From Bacillota bacterium (GTDB lineage: Bacteria; Bacillota; Bacilli; ZCTH02-B2), in the NCBI GenBank assembly GCA_017577895.1, contig PKQY01000012.1, positions 1-47,520 on the forward strand: DNA of 47,520 bases, written 5' to 3'. Positions within the stretch are counted from its first letter, which is position 1, and every line of letters begins with the position of its first letter. A model generated the notes under the pieces. It made no database searches and had not been told where the DNA came from. It saw nothing but the letters and a program-made list of their open reading frames with translations. Of this stretch, positions 7,083 through 15,318 are shown one piece after another. The position numbers were made by a program, and so were the translations under genes.

Positions 7083-8255
7083 ATGGGCGGATCGTTTACC
7101 ATTTCACGGGAAGATTGGTCCCTTCATCGTAAAGGGTATCAAGATCAAATGCGCCACCAAGAAAAGGTTCGGGAAGCCATCAAGAACAATTTGCCGGAGC
7201 TTATCAGTGACGAAAGCATCATCATGTCCGACGGCAAACAGATTGTCAAAATTCCGATTCGTTCACTGGAAGAATACCGTTTCCGGTTCAATTTTAACAA
7301 ACAGCAACACGCCGGCCAGGGCAACGGCAAGACGAAAGTGGGGGATGTTCTGGCACAGGATGCGTCGGGGGGCTCGGGAGCCGGTGCCGGTAGCGGCGGG
7401 GCGGGAGACCAGCCGGGCATCGATTACTACGAGGCGGAAGTGACGCTGGATGACATTGAAGAAATGCTGTTTGCCGAGCTGGAGCTGCCCTTCTTGCAGC
7501 CGAAAGAGCAAGAACAGATGGTCGTGGAAGACATCCGCTTCAATGACGTCCGGAAAAAGGGTCTGATGGGCAACTTGGACAAAAAGCGGACGATTCTCGA
7601 GGCGATGAAGCGAAATCTGATGCAGGGCGGCAAAGGCATGGGCCGCATCACGCCGGAAGACTTGCGGTTTAAGACGTGGGAGGATGTGGAACAACCCCGT
7701 TCCAATGCTGTCGTCATCGCCATGATGGACACCAGCGGCAGCATGGGGACGTTTGAAAAATACGTGGCCCGCACGTTCTTTTTCTGGACGGTCCGGTTTT
7801 TGCGGACCAAATATGAAAAAGTGGACATCGTCTTCATTGCCCATCACACGGAAGCGAAAGAAGTGGGGGAAGAGGAGTTTTTCACCCGCGGGGAAAGCGG
7901 CGGCACCATCTGTTCGTCGGCGTACCGGAAGGCGCTGGAGATCATCCACGACCGGTATCCCAGCTCACGTTACAATATTTACCCGTTCCACTTTTCCGAC
8001 GGCGACAATTTGACGTCAGACAACGAGCGGTGTGTGCAATTGGTCAACGAGCTGTTGAAACATTGCAACATGTTTGGTTATGGCGAGGTGAATCAATACA
8101 ACCGGACATCGACCTTGATGTCCGCGTACCGGCACATTAAACATCCTCGGTTCATCCATGTGTTGATTCGCGAAAAAGGAGATATTTATCAAGCGTTGAA
8201 GACGTTTTTCCGCGCCCGTGGTCGGCTAGGGGGGGATGGACGTGAAGCCGGATGA
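7083..8255 (+). CDS. yhbH: YhbH/DUF444 sporulation protein with von Willebrand A domain
   Basis: A 390-residue DUF444 protein. It is found next to PrkA and SpoVR in many bacteria and is needed for normal sporulation in Bacillus. The N-terminus (FTISREDWSLHRKG) is typical. A Gly/Ala/Ser-rich linker spans about residues 93-110. A von Willebrand A-like domain follows with the metal-site motif Asp-Thr-Ser-Gly-Ser at 216-220. ATG 7083 follows GAAGGGGGG. The 3' end overlaps spoVR by 20 bases, so the two are translationally linked. A role as partner of the PrkA ATPase has been proposed for the family on the basis of this conserved linkage, but the molecular function is not known. Confidence 0.92.
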   Translation: MGGSFTISREDWSLHRKGYQDQMRHQEKVREAIKNNLPELISDESIIMSDGKQIVKIPIRSLEEYRFRFNFNKQQHAGQGNGKTKVGDVLAQDASGGSGAGAGSGGAGDQPGIDYYEAEVTLDDIEEMLFAELELPFLQPKEQEQMVVEDIRFNDVRKKGLMGNLDKKRTILEAMKRNLMQGGKGMGRITPEDLRFKTWEDVEQPRSNAVVIAMMDTSGSMGTFEKYVARTFFFWTVRFLRTKYEKVDIVFIAHHTEAKEVGEEEFFTRGESGGTICSSAYRKALEIIHDRYPSSRYNIYPFHFSDGDNLTSDNERCVQLVNELLKHCNMFGYGEVNQYNRTSTLMSAYRHIKHPRFIHVLIREKGDIYQALKTFFRARGRLGGDGREAG

Positions 8256-9669
8256 GATCAAAGCGTTTGAAAAAGCCACGGCCGAAATTATGGAAGTGGC
8301 TAAGGGGTTTGGGCTCGATTTTTACGACATGCGTTTTGAAATCGTGCCGGCCGATATTATGTATATGTTCGGCGGGTACGGCATGCCGACCCGGTACAGC
8401 CATTGGAGTTTTGGAAAAGCTTTCCATAGGATGAAAATGGATTACGACCTCAATTTAAGCCGGATTTATGAGTTGGTCATCAATAACGATCCGTGTTACG
8501 CCTTTTTCCTGGAAGGTAACACGCTCATCCAAAACAAGATGATCGCGGCCCATGTGCTTGCCCATTGTGACTTTTTCAAGAACAACGTCTACTTCAGCCG
8601 AACCAACCGGCAGATGGTGGAAAGCATGGCTGCGTCGGCCGAACGCATCCGGCAATACGAGCTGGAATACGGAGCGGAGGAAGTGGAAAAATTTCTCGAT
8701 GCTGCATTGGCCATCCAGGAACATATTGACCCGTCTTTGATTCAACCGCCCCGCCGCCAGAAGGAGTCCAGCCGCAAAGAAGAAAAACGGCCGGTCCGAA
8801 AAACTCCCTATGACGATTTATGGAAGCTGGACGAAAGGACCGACGAGCCAAAGGAGAAGAAACCGGAGCCGGAAGAACGGCGGCGCCGTTTTCCCGAGAA
8901 GCCGCAAAAAGATGTGTTGTTGTTCATCTTGGAACACAGTGAAGAGTTGACCGACTGGCAGCAGGATATTTTGACCATCGTCCGCAACGAAATGCTTTAC
9001 TTTTGGCCGCAAATCGAGACGAAAATCATGAACGAAGGCTGGGCCACGTACTGGCACTTGCGCATCATGCGGGAGTTGGATTTGACGGAAGAGGAAACCA
9101 TCGAGTTTGCCAAGCTCCACAGCGCGGTGGTGCAGCCGTCGCGGCATACCATCAATCCGTATTACTTAGGTTTGAAAATTTTTGAAGACATTGAAAAGCG
9201 TTGGGACAATCCGACGGAAGAAGAACAGCGGCGTTATGGCCGCAAGCCCGGGCAAGGACGGCAAAAAATCTTTGAAGTGCGGGAGTTGGATTCGGATATT
9301 TCTTTCTTGCGCAACTATTTGACGAAAGAACTGGTGGAAGAGACCGATTTGTATTTGTATCAAAAAGTGGGGCACGATTGGGTGGTCGTGGAAAAAGACT
9401 GGGAAAAAGTACGGGATCGGCTCGTCATGTCCAAAGTCAACGGCGGCTTTCCGTACATTGTCGTGGAAGACGGCGATTATTTGCGCAACGGCGAGTTGTA
9501 TTTGAAACATCGATATGAAGGCGTGGAGCTGGACTTGAAGTACGCGGAACGGACCTTGCCCTACGTCTACAAGTTGTGGGGGCGGACCGTCCATTTGGAA
9601 ACGGTGGTCGAAGATCGGCCGGTGTTGTTTACGTACGACGGCAAGCGTTGCCATCGCCGGTTTCTTTAA
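8236..9669 (+). CDS. spoVR: SpoVR family stage V sporulation protein
   Basis: A 477-residue SpoVR-family protein, involved in spore cortex formation in B. subtilis and conserved with prkA and yhbH outside spore formers. The N-terminal region has the conserved Gly-Leu-Asp-Phe-Tyr and PADIMYMFGGYGMPTRYSHW segments. The centre contains His-Cys-Asp-Phe-Phe-Lys-Asn and a charged Lys/Arg/Glu-rich linker at about residues 170-215. The C-terminal half has the conserved MNEGWATYWHLRIM stretch and a tail with repeated Tyr-Leu-Arg/Lys-His. ATG 8236 follows a GGGGGG run inside the yhbH coding end. It is the last gene of the module before a terminator. Confidence 0.93.
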   Translation: MDVKPDEIKAFEKATAEIMEVAKGFGLDFYDMRFEIVPADIMYMFGGYGMPTRYSHWSFGKAFHRMKMDYDLNLSRIYELVINNDPCYAFFLEGNTLIQNKMIAAHVLAHCDFFKNNVYFSRTNRQMVESMAASAERIRQYELEYGAEEVEKFLDAALAIQEHIDPSLIQPPRRQKESSRKEEKRPVRKTPYDDLWKLDERTDEPKEKKPEPEERRRRFPEKPQKDVLLFILEHSEELTDWQQDILTIVRNEMLYFWPQIETKIMNEGWATYWHLRIMRELDLTEEETIEFAKLHSAVVQPSRHTINPYYLGLKIFEDIEKRWDNPTEEEQRRYGRKPGQGRQKIFEVRELDSDISFLRNYLTKELVEETDLYLYQKVGHDWVVVEKDWEKVRDRLVMSKVNGGFPYIVVEDGDYLRNGELYLKHRYEGVELDLKYAERTLPYVYKLWGRTVHLETVVEDRPVLFTYDGKRCHRRFL

Positions 9670-9678
9670 CGACAAGAT

Positions 9679-9729
9679 GAGGCTACCCGCTTCGGCCTTG
9701 GGTTAGGCCGAGGGCAGCCTCCTTTTTTG
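9679..9729 (+). terminator. Intrinsic terminator after spoVR
   Basis: GAGGCT (9679-9684) pairs with AGCCTC (9716-9721) as the base of a long imperfect stem whose inner part is TTCGGCC/GGCCGAG; a T6 run follows. It closes the prkA-yhbH-spoVR module. On the minus strand no T run follows it, so it does not clearly end the opposing acetyltransferase transcript. Confidence 0.85.
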
Positions 9730-9782
9730 ATGTTTTTTAGATTTTAGATGCCTTTTCGATGCCGTCTACTCGCCAACTTTCT

Positions 9783-10247
9783 TTAAATGACTTCGTCTTT
9801 TCGCCAGTTTCCTTTGCCGATCCAGAGGGTCGGCTTGCCGGTCGGGCCTTTGTCCATGGCAAAGGCGACGAAGCCGGCTTGCAGGCACATGGACAAGCTC
9901 GGAATGTTGTCGATGGCGACGCGGCCGTAGACTCGATCCAGACGCCGGACAATCTCATCTACCAGCGCCAGAGCGACGCCTTGGCGGCGGTATTGGGGAT
10001 GGACGACGATAAGCGACTCCTTTCGCCCGTAGTCGGCCACAGCCACCAGGCCGATGAGTCGCCGCCCGTCGACGGCGGCCAAGATGAGGGTGCCGTCTTT
10101 GGTCAATTCAGTGCCGGGAACGGTTTTCAACCAGTGGATGGCACTGGCGGTGATGCGCCGCTCGCCGCACCGGCGGATAAATTGGAGCAAGGTCCGACGG
10201 GAACGCTGCAACAGGTTGGTGTCAATTTCGCGAATTTTTACACTCAT
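9783..10247 (-). CDS. GNAT family N-acetyltransferase
   Basis: A 154-residue protein with the Gcn5-related acetyltransferase fold. Motif A is clear: a beta strand (ESLIVVHPQ) followed by Tyr-Arg-Arg-Gln-Gly-Val-Ala, the acetyl-CoA pyrophosphate loop, and then a long helix. The closing segment with SLSMCLQAGF is the usual GNAT motif B. The ATG at 10247 overlaps the stop of the upstream yheC-type gene in an ATGA arrangement, and AAGGAG lies nearby, so it is translationally coupled to the YheC/YheD cluster. The substrate is unknown; a spore-coat peptide or amine made by the linked ATP-grasp enzymes is a reasonable guess only. A 14-codon longer frame upstream is less likely because it lacks a ribosome site. 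Confidence 0.85.
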   Translation of the reverse strand: MSVKIREIDTNLLQRSRRTLLQFIRRCGERRITASAIHWLKTVPGTELTKDGTLILAAVDGRRLIGLVAVADYGRKESLIVVHPQYRRQGVALALVDEIVRRLDRVYGRVAIDNIPSLSMCLQAGFVAFAMDKGPTGKPTLWIGKGNWRKDEVI

Positions 10248-11347
10248 GTCGAAAACTCCTTTTTCGCCGTCCGTGATAAATAATGGCAATACTCGAAAAA
10301 CCGCCGGATGGACATTTTGCGAATGTGGGGTTCGTCAAATTTCATCGGTTTGGCGTTGGCTTCAAAAAACCACGGTTGACCGGTGCGGTCGATTCCGATG
10401 TCCATGGACAATTCCCCGAGCAACCCGCAGCGGGCTTCCAGCGATTGGGCGACGTGGAGGGCCAGCTTTCGAACGGCTTTGAGAATCGCGTCCGCCTGTT
10501 GGGGACCGAAGAAAGCGGCTAGCCCCGTTTCTGGCGAAATGATGAAACCGCCTTGCGGGACGTGGGTCGTGATGGCCTGTGGGCCGGCCAGGCGGGCGCC
10601 GACCCCCGTGACGGCCCATTGGCCGTGGCCGTTTTTTTGGACCAACAGCCGCAGATCGAACGGTCGCCCTTGGTACGTGGTCAGCGGAATGGCTTGTTGG
10701 ATAATATAGGGCCGTTTCGGGATGTGTAAGGACAAATGGCGGTGCAAGGCTTTCCAGTCGGGAAACACAGTTCGTTTTTGTCGCCCGTACAATTGATGCG
10801 TCAGTTGAATGCCGGTGTTGACCGGTTCGATTTTATAAAAGTGAATGCCGGCTTTGCCGTAGACCGGCTTCAAATAAAGTGCGCCGTGGGCTTTGAACAT
10901 CGTATGCAGCGCTTCCCAAGAGAAGCGGCATGTGACGGGCAGATGCCGGCTCAATTCCGGCTCGTCCCGCAGCCAGCGATACAGTTCCCATTTATTGAAA
11001 AAGGCCGGATTAAACAGCGGAATATGCCATTGCTGCAGCTGCCCCAACGCCTGCTGCACATGCGGTTTGTGTTCATCGGCGCGGCGGGGGATGCGGTTGT
11101 ACACAACGTCGGGAAACGGCATGCGCACCTTCAACCAGCACCTCTTTTTCGGGTCATATCGAAAGCCTAGAATGCGCCGATGTTTTTCGTCGATGCCTTC
11201 GGGCGTAAAGACGAAGACCCGTCCGCCGAGCCGATATGCAGCCATACTCAGGTCCCGAAAATTTTGCCGGTTTCCGGAAAATGTGCCTCGTTGGTTGGCC
11301 GTCGTCAAAATGCCGATGAGAGGTCGGCCTTTTCCATTGGGTACCAT
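10244..11347 (-). CDS. yheC: YheC-type ATP-grasp endospore coat-associated protein (short form, copy 2)
   Basis: A 367-residue YheC/YheD-family protein. It starts directly with a Rossmann-like segment (RPLIGILTT) and has no AbrB-like N-terminal domain, as in YheC. The ATP-grasp core is visible: KPVYGKAGIHFYKI (nucleotide-binding loop), RPFDLRLLVQKNG, and the metal-binding tail MDIGIDRTGQPWFFEANAKP with the Asp, Glu and Asn ligands. ATG 11347 is chosen because GGGAGGG lies just upstream; the longer frame to 11497 has no ribosome site. The start overlaps the previous gene by 43 bases, and the stop overlaps the acetyltransferase start. The family is spore-coat associated; its substrate is unknown. 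Confidence 0.85.
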   Translation of the reverse strand: MVPNGKGRPLIGILTTANQRGTFSGNRQNFRDLSMAAYRLGGRVFVFTPEGIDEKHRRILGFRYDPKKRCWLKVRMPFPDVVYNRIPRRADEHKPHVQQALGQLQQWHIPLFNPAFFNKWELYRWLRDEPELSRHLPVTCRFSWEALHTMFKAHGALYLKPVYGKAGIHFYKIEPVNTGIQLTHQLYGRQKRTVFPDWKALHRHLSLHIPKRPYIIQQAIPLTTYQGRPFDLRLLVQKNGHGQWAVTGVGARLAGPQAITTHVPQGGFIISPETGLAAFFGPQQADAILKAVRKLALHVAQSLEARCGLLGELSMDIGIDRTGQPWFFEANAKPMKFDEPHIRKMSIRRFFEYCHYLSRTAKKEFST

Positions 11348-12705
11348 GATGTCCCTCCCTGATGTTGTTCCCCTGCAAAACCGCTTAAATAGATGGCGTA
11401 ATCGACAATGGCCTGCGCCGATTCCCGGGCGGCTTTTTTCAGCCAAGGATTGTGGAAGATGTGGCGGCCGGGTTTGGCGTTGATTTCGAACAGCCACGGA
11501 TGGCCGTGAATGTCAATGCCCATGTCCAGCCCCAGTTCGCCGATGGGACCGGCTTCGCTTTGGGCCACTTGTTCAGCAAAAAGAAGGGATGTGCGGCGCA
11601 ACGATTCCAGAATCGTCGCTGCTCTTTCGCCGAAGGCCGCCTGGAGGACGGTTTCGGCAGGCATAAAAGTGCCGCCGGTTCGCACGTGGGTGGTGATGCT
11701 CTGCCGATGGTGGGCCACTTTAGCGCCCACGGCGATGACCTGCCATTGGCCGTGGCCGTCCCGATGCAGATGCACGCGGAAATCGACCGGGGCTTGCCGG
11801 TATTGAATCAACGGAATGGCCGGCTGAACCAAGTAACGGGTCGGCGCGATGGCGTACTCCTGGCAAAGACGGAAACTGTTGGCGACGAGACGGGAGCGGA
11901 CGACTCCCCCCCGTTGGTAGTCGCATTGAATGGCGCCGTTCCTCACCTGATGGGCTCGGACGATGCCGAGGCCGAGACTGCCGTGAATGGGCTTGATATA
12001 CACGGTTGGGTAACGGGACAGGAATGTGTCAATGTGCGACGGATAAGCTAAGGCCGTTTCCGGAAGATGAGGACGCAACGACGGACTTTTTTCCAACCGC
12101 CGATAAATGTCCCATTTGTTGTAAAATCCTTGGTTGAACATGTGCAGGTTCGGCATTCGGCGCAACTTTTGCAGACAAAGCTGGACGTCCTTCCGTTTTT
12201 CGCTTTGGCGGTTTGGAATGCGTTCGTAAACGACGTCCGGCAGCGGCAGTTTAAGCCGTTTCCAGTACACTTTTTGTTGGTGTCCGTTCATCCGCTCGAT
12301 GACGGTGGCCAACACCTTTTTTTCACTCCATTTGATATCCTCCGGACGAAAAAAATAAAAGACCGCTCCTTTGTCCTGAGCTGCTGCCAGAAACGACGTG
12401 AACATGGGCAGACGCCAGTTGCTCAACAGGCCGATGAGCGGCCCCAACCGAAGTTGGTTTTGCTCGGTGAGGCGAATGTGCAATTGACAGCTCGGCAAGC
12501 ACAACGGTTGGGCCAGCGCATGGCTTGCGTACACCCGGCCGGGATGAGGCGAGCGAAGTACGTGGGCGGGGCTTTGTTGTTGCCCAAAACGGACGATGAC
12601 GGTTTTTCCCGGGGACAAGGCAAACGACTCCAGCAACTCATCGGGTAACCATATGCATGGCGTGTCGTGTCGGTTGATGGTGATGGGCATGACGAAAGTT
12701 TTCAT
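11305..12705 (-). CDS. yheD: YheD-type ATP-grasp endospore coat-associated protein (long form, copy 2)
   Basis: A 466-residue YheC/YheD-family protein with an extra N-terminal domain of about 100 residues (a pattern LxLxPGxxVxVxFG, then LCLPSCQLHI and LRLGPLIG) before the ATP-grasp region. The core holds KPIHGSLGLGIVRA, APVDFRVHLHRDG and the metal-binding LDMGIDIHGHPWLFEINAKPG. In B. subtilis YheD, the long form, associates with the developing spore. The start is ATG 12705; GGTGAGGG lies upstream at a rather long distance, and ATG 12690 in the same frame is an alternative. It overlaps the upstream yheC-type gene by 68 bases, more than usual for bacterial gene pairs. Confidence 0.83.
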   Translation of the reverse strand: MKTFVMPITINRHDTPCIWLPDELLESFALSPGKTVIVRFGQQQSPAHVLRSPHPGRVYASHALAQPLCLPSCQLHIRLTEQNQLRLGPLIGLLSNWRLPMFTSFLAAAQDKGAVFYFFRPEDIKWSEKKVLATVIERMNGHQQKVYWKRLKLPLPDVVYERIPNRQSEKRKDVQLCLQKLRRMPNLHMFNQGFYNKWDIYRRLEKSPSLRPHLPETALAYPSHIDTFLSRYPTVYIKPIHGSLGLGIVRAHQVRNGAIQCDYQRGGVVRSRLVANSFRLCQEYAIAPTRYLVQPAIPLIQYRQAPVDFRVHLHRDGHGQWQVIAVGAKVAHHRQSITTHVRTGGTFMPAETVLQAAFGERAATILESLRRTSLLFAEQVAQSEAGPIGELGLDMGIDIHGHPWLFEINAKPGRHIFHNPWLKKAARESAQAIVDYAIYLSGFAGEQHQGGTSWYPMEKADLSSAF

Positions 12706-13819
12706 CGCGGTGTTTTTCCCTCACCTTCCAGTCTTTTGCTTTCAGGAGGTAACAGGCGTAATGGACGATGTTTTGAACGGAACGCATTTGCACGTCTTTT
12801 TCGCCGGTCCATGCAAACAACGAGCGCCCCGGTTTTGAATTCACTTCGATGACCCAGACGTTTCCGTGTCGATCCACGCCGATGTCGATGCCGAGTTCCA
12901 CCAAGGGGCCGTGCGACTTTTCCAACAGCGGCGGGATTTTGAGGCTCAATTCGTCGATTTGTCGTGCGATGCGCTCGACTTGATCGGGAAAATGCCGCTG
13001 CATGAACGGAATGAAACCGATGCCTTGCCCGCCGCCGTGCAAGTTGGCGGTCAGGCCCCCAGGCTGCCCTTGCCGGATGGCTTTGCCCACGATTTCCCAT
13101 TCCCCTTGGCCGTTTTTTTGCACGAGGACCCGGATGTCAAACGGCCGTTGGTCCGGAGTGCTGAGTTCAAGATACGGCTGGATGAGCCACCGGGCGGTGG
13201 GCAGCTGTTTTCTCAACCAAAGGTCCAGTTGAGAGGCGGGGATGGTGGCCGAAAAGGGCCGGTTGTAGCCGTCTCGCCCAGACAGGTGCACCGTGTTGGC
13301 GGATCCTTTGGTGATGCGGATGACTTTCCGGCCCAAGCTTCCGCCCAGAGGTTTGATGACAACATCGCCGATGCGGGCGAGATGAGCCAACACATCTTGG
13401 GAAACATACACGCGGTCCGTTTCCGGTAAATGCGGCCGAATGTCCGGGTAGCGGGACAAGATGGTGTACACTTCCCATTTCCCCGCCAGTCCGTGTCCAA
13501 GGAACTGAACCTTCGGATGGCGCTGCAGTTGTTTGAGATACGGAGCGACGGACCGGTAATGGGCCGAAGAGAGGAAAAAGCACCGGTCATAGACGAGAAC
13601 GGGCAGCGGCGTGATGATGGCTTTCCACTTTTTTTGTTCCTCGGACCACGTGTAGGCACGGATCCATGGTTGGGACGGCTGCCACGTCTGTGGGGAAAAG
13701 ACGACGGTCTTCAGACCGCACGCGGTGGCTTGAAGTGCAATTTGCCGGAAAAAAGGGTGTTCTGCATAAGGCGGATGCATCTGACAGGTGAGGATGCCCA
13801 ACGTGTGCCGGACAGTCAT
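12638..13819 (-). CDS. yheC: YheC-type ATP-grasp endospore coat-associated protein (short form, copy 1)
   Basis: A 393-residue YheC/YheD-family protein without the extra N-terminal domain. It begins TLGILTCQMHP and continues with a Rossmann-like half, then the ATP-grasp core: KPLGGSLGRKVIRI, RPFDIRVLVQKNG, a Gly-rich GGGQGIGFIP loop, and the metal-binding IDIGVDRHGNVWVIEVNSKPG. ATG 13819 has AAGGAG nine bases upstream. The tail beyond about residue 365 is rich in His and Arg and lies over the next gene's start region, so the 68-base overlap may come from a 3' extension. Second gene of the five-gene minus-strand operon. Confidence 0.85.
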   Translation of the reverse strand: MTVRHTLGILTCQMHPPYAEHPFFRQIALQATACGLKTVVFSPQTWQPSQPWIRAYTWSEEQKKWKAIITPLPVLVYDRCFFLSSAHYRSVAPYLKQLQRHPKVQFLGHGLAGKWEVYTILSRYPDIRPHLPETDRVYVSQDVLAHLARIGDVVIKPLGGSLGRKVIRITKGSANTVHLSGRDGYNRPFSATIPASQLDLWLRKQLPTARWLIQPYLELSTPDQRPFDIRVLVQKNGQGEWEIVGKAIRQGQPGGLTANLHGGGQGIGFIPFMQRHFPDQVERIARQIDELSLKIPPLLEKSHGPLVELGIDIGVDRHGNVWVIEVNSKPGRSLFAWTGEKDVQMRSVQNIVHYACYLLKAKDWKVREKHRDENFRHAHHHQPTRHAMHMVTR

Positions 13820-13855
13820 GGCACAGTCTCCTTCATTCCAGTCATTGGCAGTCCG

Positions 13856-15238
13856 TCATGAGCCCCGTTGGTGTTTGGAGGCATACAAGACGTATTGCAG
13901 CAAATACCGCACCGATGGACGGTTTTGGTCTTTGCCCAGGAAGCTGTTTTCGTCTTTCGACGGCTTGGCGTTGACTTCCAACAGCCATAAGTTGTCGTAA
14001 ATGTCCATGGCCACGTCGATGCCGAATTCGGCGTAAGTCCCGTCCAACTGGGCTTCCAATTCCCGGGCCACGGCGATGGCCAGCTGACGCAAACGCTGTT
14101 GGGCGTATTGGACGGAATGATGGGTCATATAGGGCAACACCGTTTTGACGTTGTAAATGTCGCCGCCCCGGGCGACATTGGTCACGACGGTGTTGTTTTG
14201 AGCGGCGCGGGCCACCATGGAAGTGACGCGCCATTGGTTGTTGCCGTCTTTTTGTGTTAGGATCCGAAAATCCACCGGTCGCCCCTGGAAGCTGGCCAGC
14301 TTCAAACCTTCCTGAATCAAGTACGGTTGACGGCTGAGGCGGGGTTGGAAAAATTGGAGCAGTTGGCGGGACGAGGTGATTTTTTTGTGGACGATGGCAC
14401 TGACGGTGGCGTATTGGCAATGGATGGCGTCCGATTGGCGGACGAGACGGATAATCCCCCGGCCCAAACTGCCGTTGGCCGGCTTCAAGTACAGGATGCG
14501 GTATTTTTGCACCATGTCTTTCAAGTCGGCCAACGTTTCGTACAGACGGGTTTCCGGCAAAACATGGCGCATCGCTTCGGAGCGGGAGAGTATTTGATGG
14601 ACTTGCCACTTGTTGAGAAATTGTTTATTGAAAAAATGACAAGAGCGGTCGAGGTATTGTAAAATGGCCTGGGTTTCTTGCGCCTGTTCAATGGTGCGGG
14701 AAGAAATGCGGTTATAGCAGACGTCGGGCAGGGGAAATTCTCCTGCTTTCCACGTCTGATGACGGAGGTGCCAGCCGCTGATTTGATGTTGTTCCGGTTT
14801 GACGCCTAAGGGGCTAGCGACAAAGACGAGAATACCTCTTTTTTGACCGTAACGGGTGACGGTTTTCAGGAACGGGAGCATGGGGCGCAACAGGCCGACG
14901 GTCGGGCTGTCGACCGGATCGATGAGAATGCAAAACAACGGTCCAAGAGTGAGGGTGTTGATTTTCGGATCGTAACGGAGATTCAACTGGTAGCCGTCTT
15001 CGAGACAGAGCTGTTGGGCGGTGGCTGCGTCGACGAGCACGAGCTGTTTGTGATGATGACTGGCGGCGATATGGACTTTCGTCTGCCGCTGTCCAAATGC
15101 CAGCGCCACGAGGGCGCCGGGACGCAAGTTCAACTTCTTGAGCAGTTGGGGATTGATGCTCAGGACGCCGTTCATCAGCGGCTCGGGGTAGGCTTTCGTT
15201 TGTACGGTCACGACGGCACTCGTTTGGGATCTTTTCAC
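13856..15238 (-). CDS. yheD: YheD-type ATP-grasp endospore coat-associated protein (long form, copy 1)
   Basis: A 460-residue YheC/YheD-family protein with the extra N-terminal domain (LRPGALVALAFGQRQTKVHI, then LCLEDGYQLNLRY and LTLGPLF), parallel to the other long paralogue. The ATP-grasp core has KPANGSLGRGIIRL, RPVDFRILTQKDG and the metal-binding IDVAMDIYDNLWLLEVNAKP. GTG 15238 is chosen because GGGAGG lies about seven bases upstream; a 14-codon longer frame lacks such a site. It is the first gene of the cluster, preceded by a candidate sigma-K promoter and divergent from yheB. The next gene begins 36 bases after its stop. Confidence 0.86.
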   Translation of the reverse strand: MKRSQTSAVVTVQTKAYPEPLMNGVLSINPQLLKKLNLRPGALVALAFGQRQTKVHIAASHHHKQLVLVDAATAQQLCLEDGYQLNLRYDPKINTLTLGPLFCILIDPVDSPTVGLLRPMLPFLKTVTRYGQKRGILVFVASPLGVKPEQHQISGWHLRHQTWKAGEFPLPDVCYNRISSRTIEQAQETQAILQYLDRSCHFFNKQFLNKWQVHQILSRSEAMRHVLPETRLYETLADLKDMVQKYRILYLKPANGSLGRGIIRLVRQSDAIHCQYATVSAIVHKKITSSRQLLQFFQPRLSRQPYLIQEGLKLASFQGRPVDFRILTQKDGNNQWRVTSMVARAAQNNTVVTNVARGGDIYNVKTVLPYMTHHSVQYAQQRLRQLAIAVARELEAQLDGTYAEFGIDVAMDIYDNLWLLEVNAKPSKDENSFLGKDQNRPSVRYLLQYVLYASKHQRGS

Positions 15239-15289
15239 GCTGATTCCTCCCGTTCCCCTGGACGGGTGTCCATCTATCAACGTTTAACG

Positions 15290-15318
15290 TATTGTATGAA
15301 GGAGTGGCAGGCCGGGTG
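15290..15318 (-). promoter_or_regulatory. Candidate sigma-K promoter of the yheD-yheC cluster
   Basis: Read on the minus strand, CACC is followed by 16 bases and then CATACAATA. This fits the late mother-cell sigma-K pattern (mACm, 16-17 bases, CATAnnnTA) without a mismatch; CATACAAT also fits a sigma-E -10, but no ATATT-like -35 is present. Transcription would start near 15282, giving a leader of about 45 bases. The promoter physically overlaps the ribosome-binding site and start codon of the divergent yheB gene. Confidence 0.55.
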
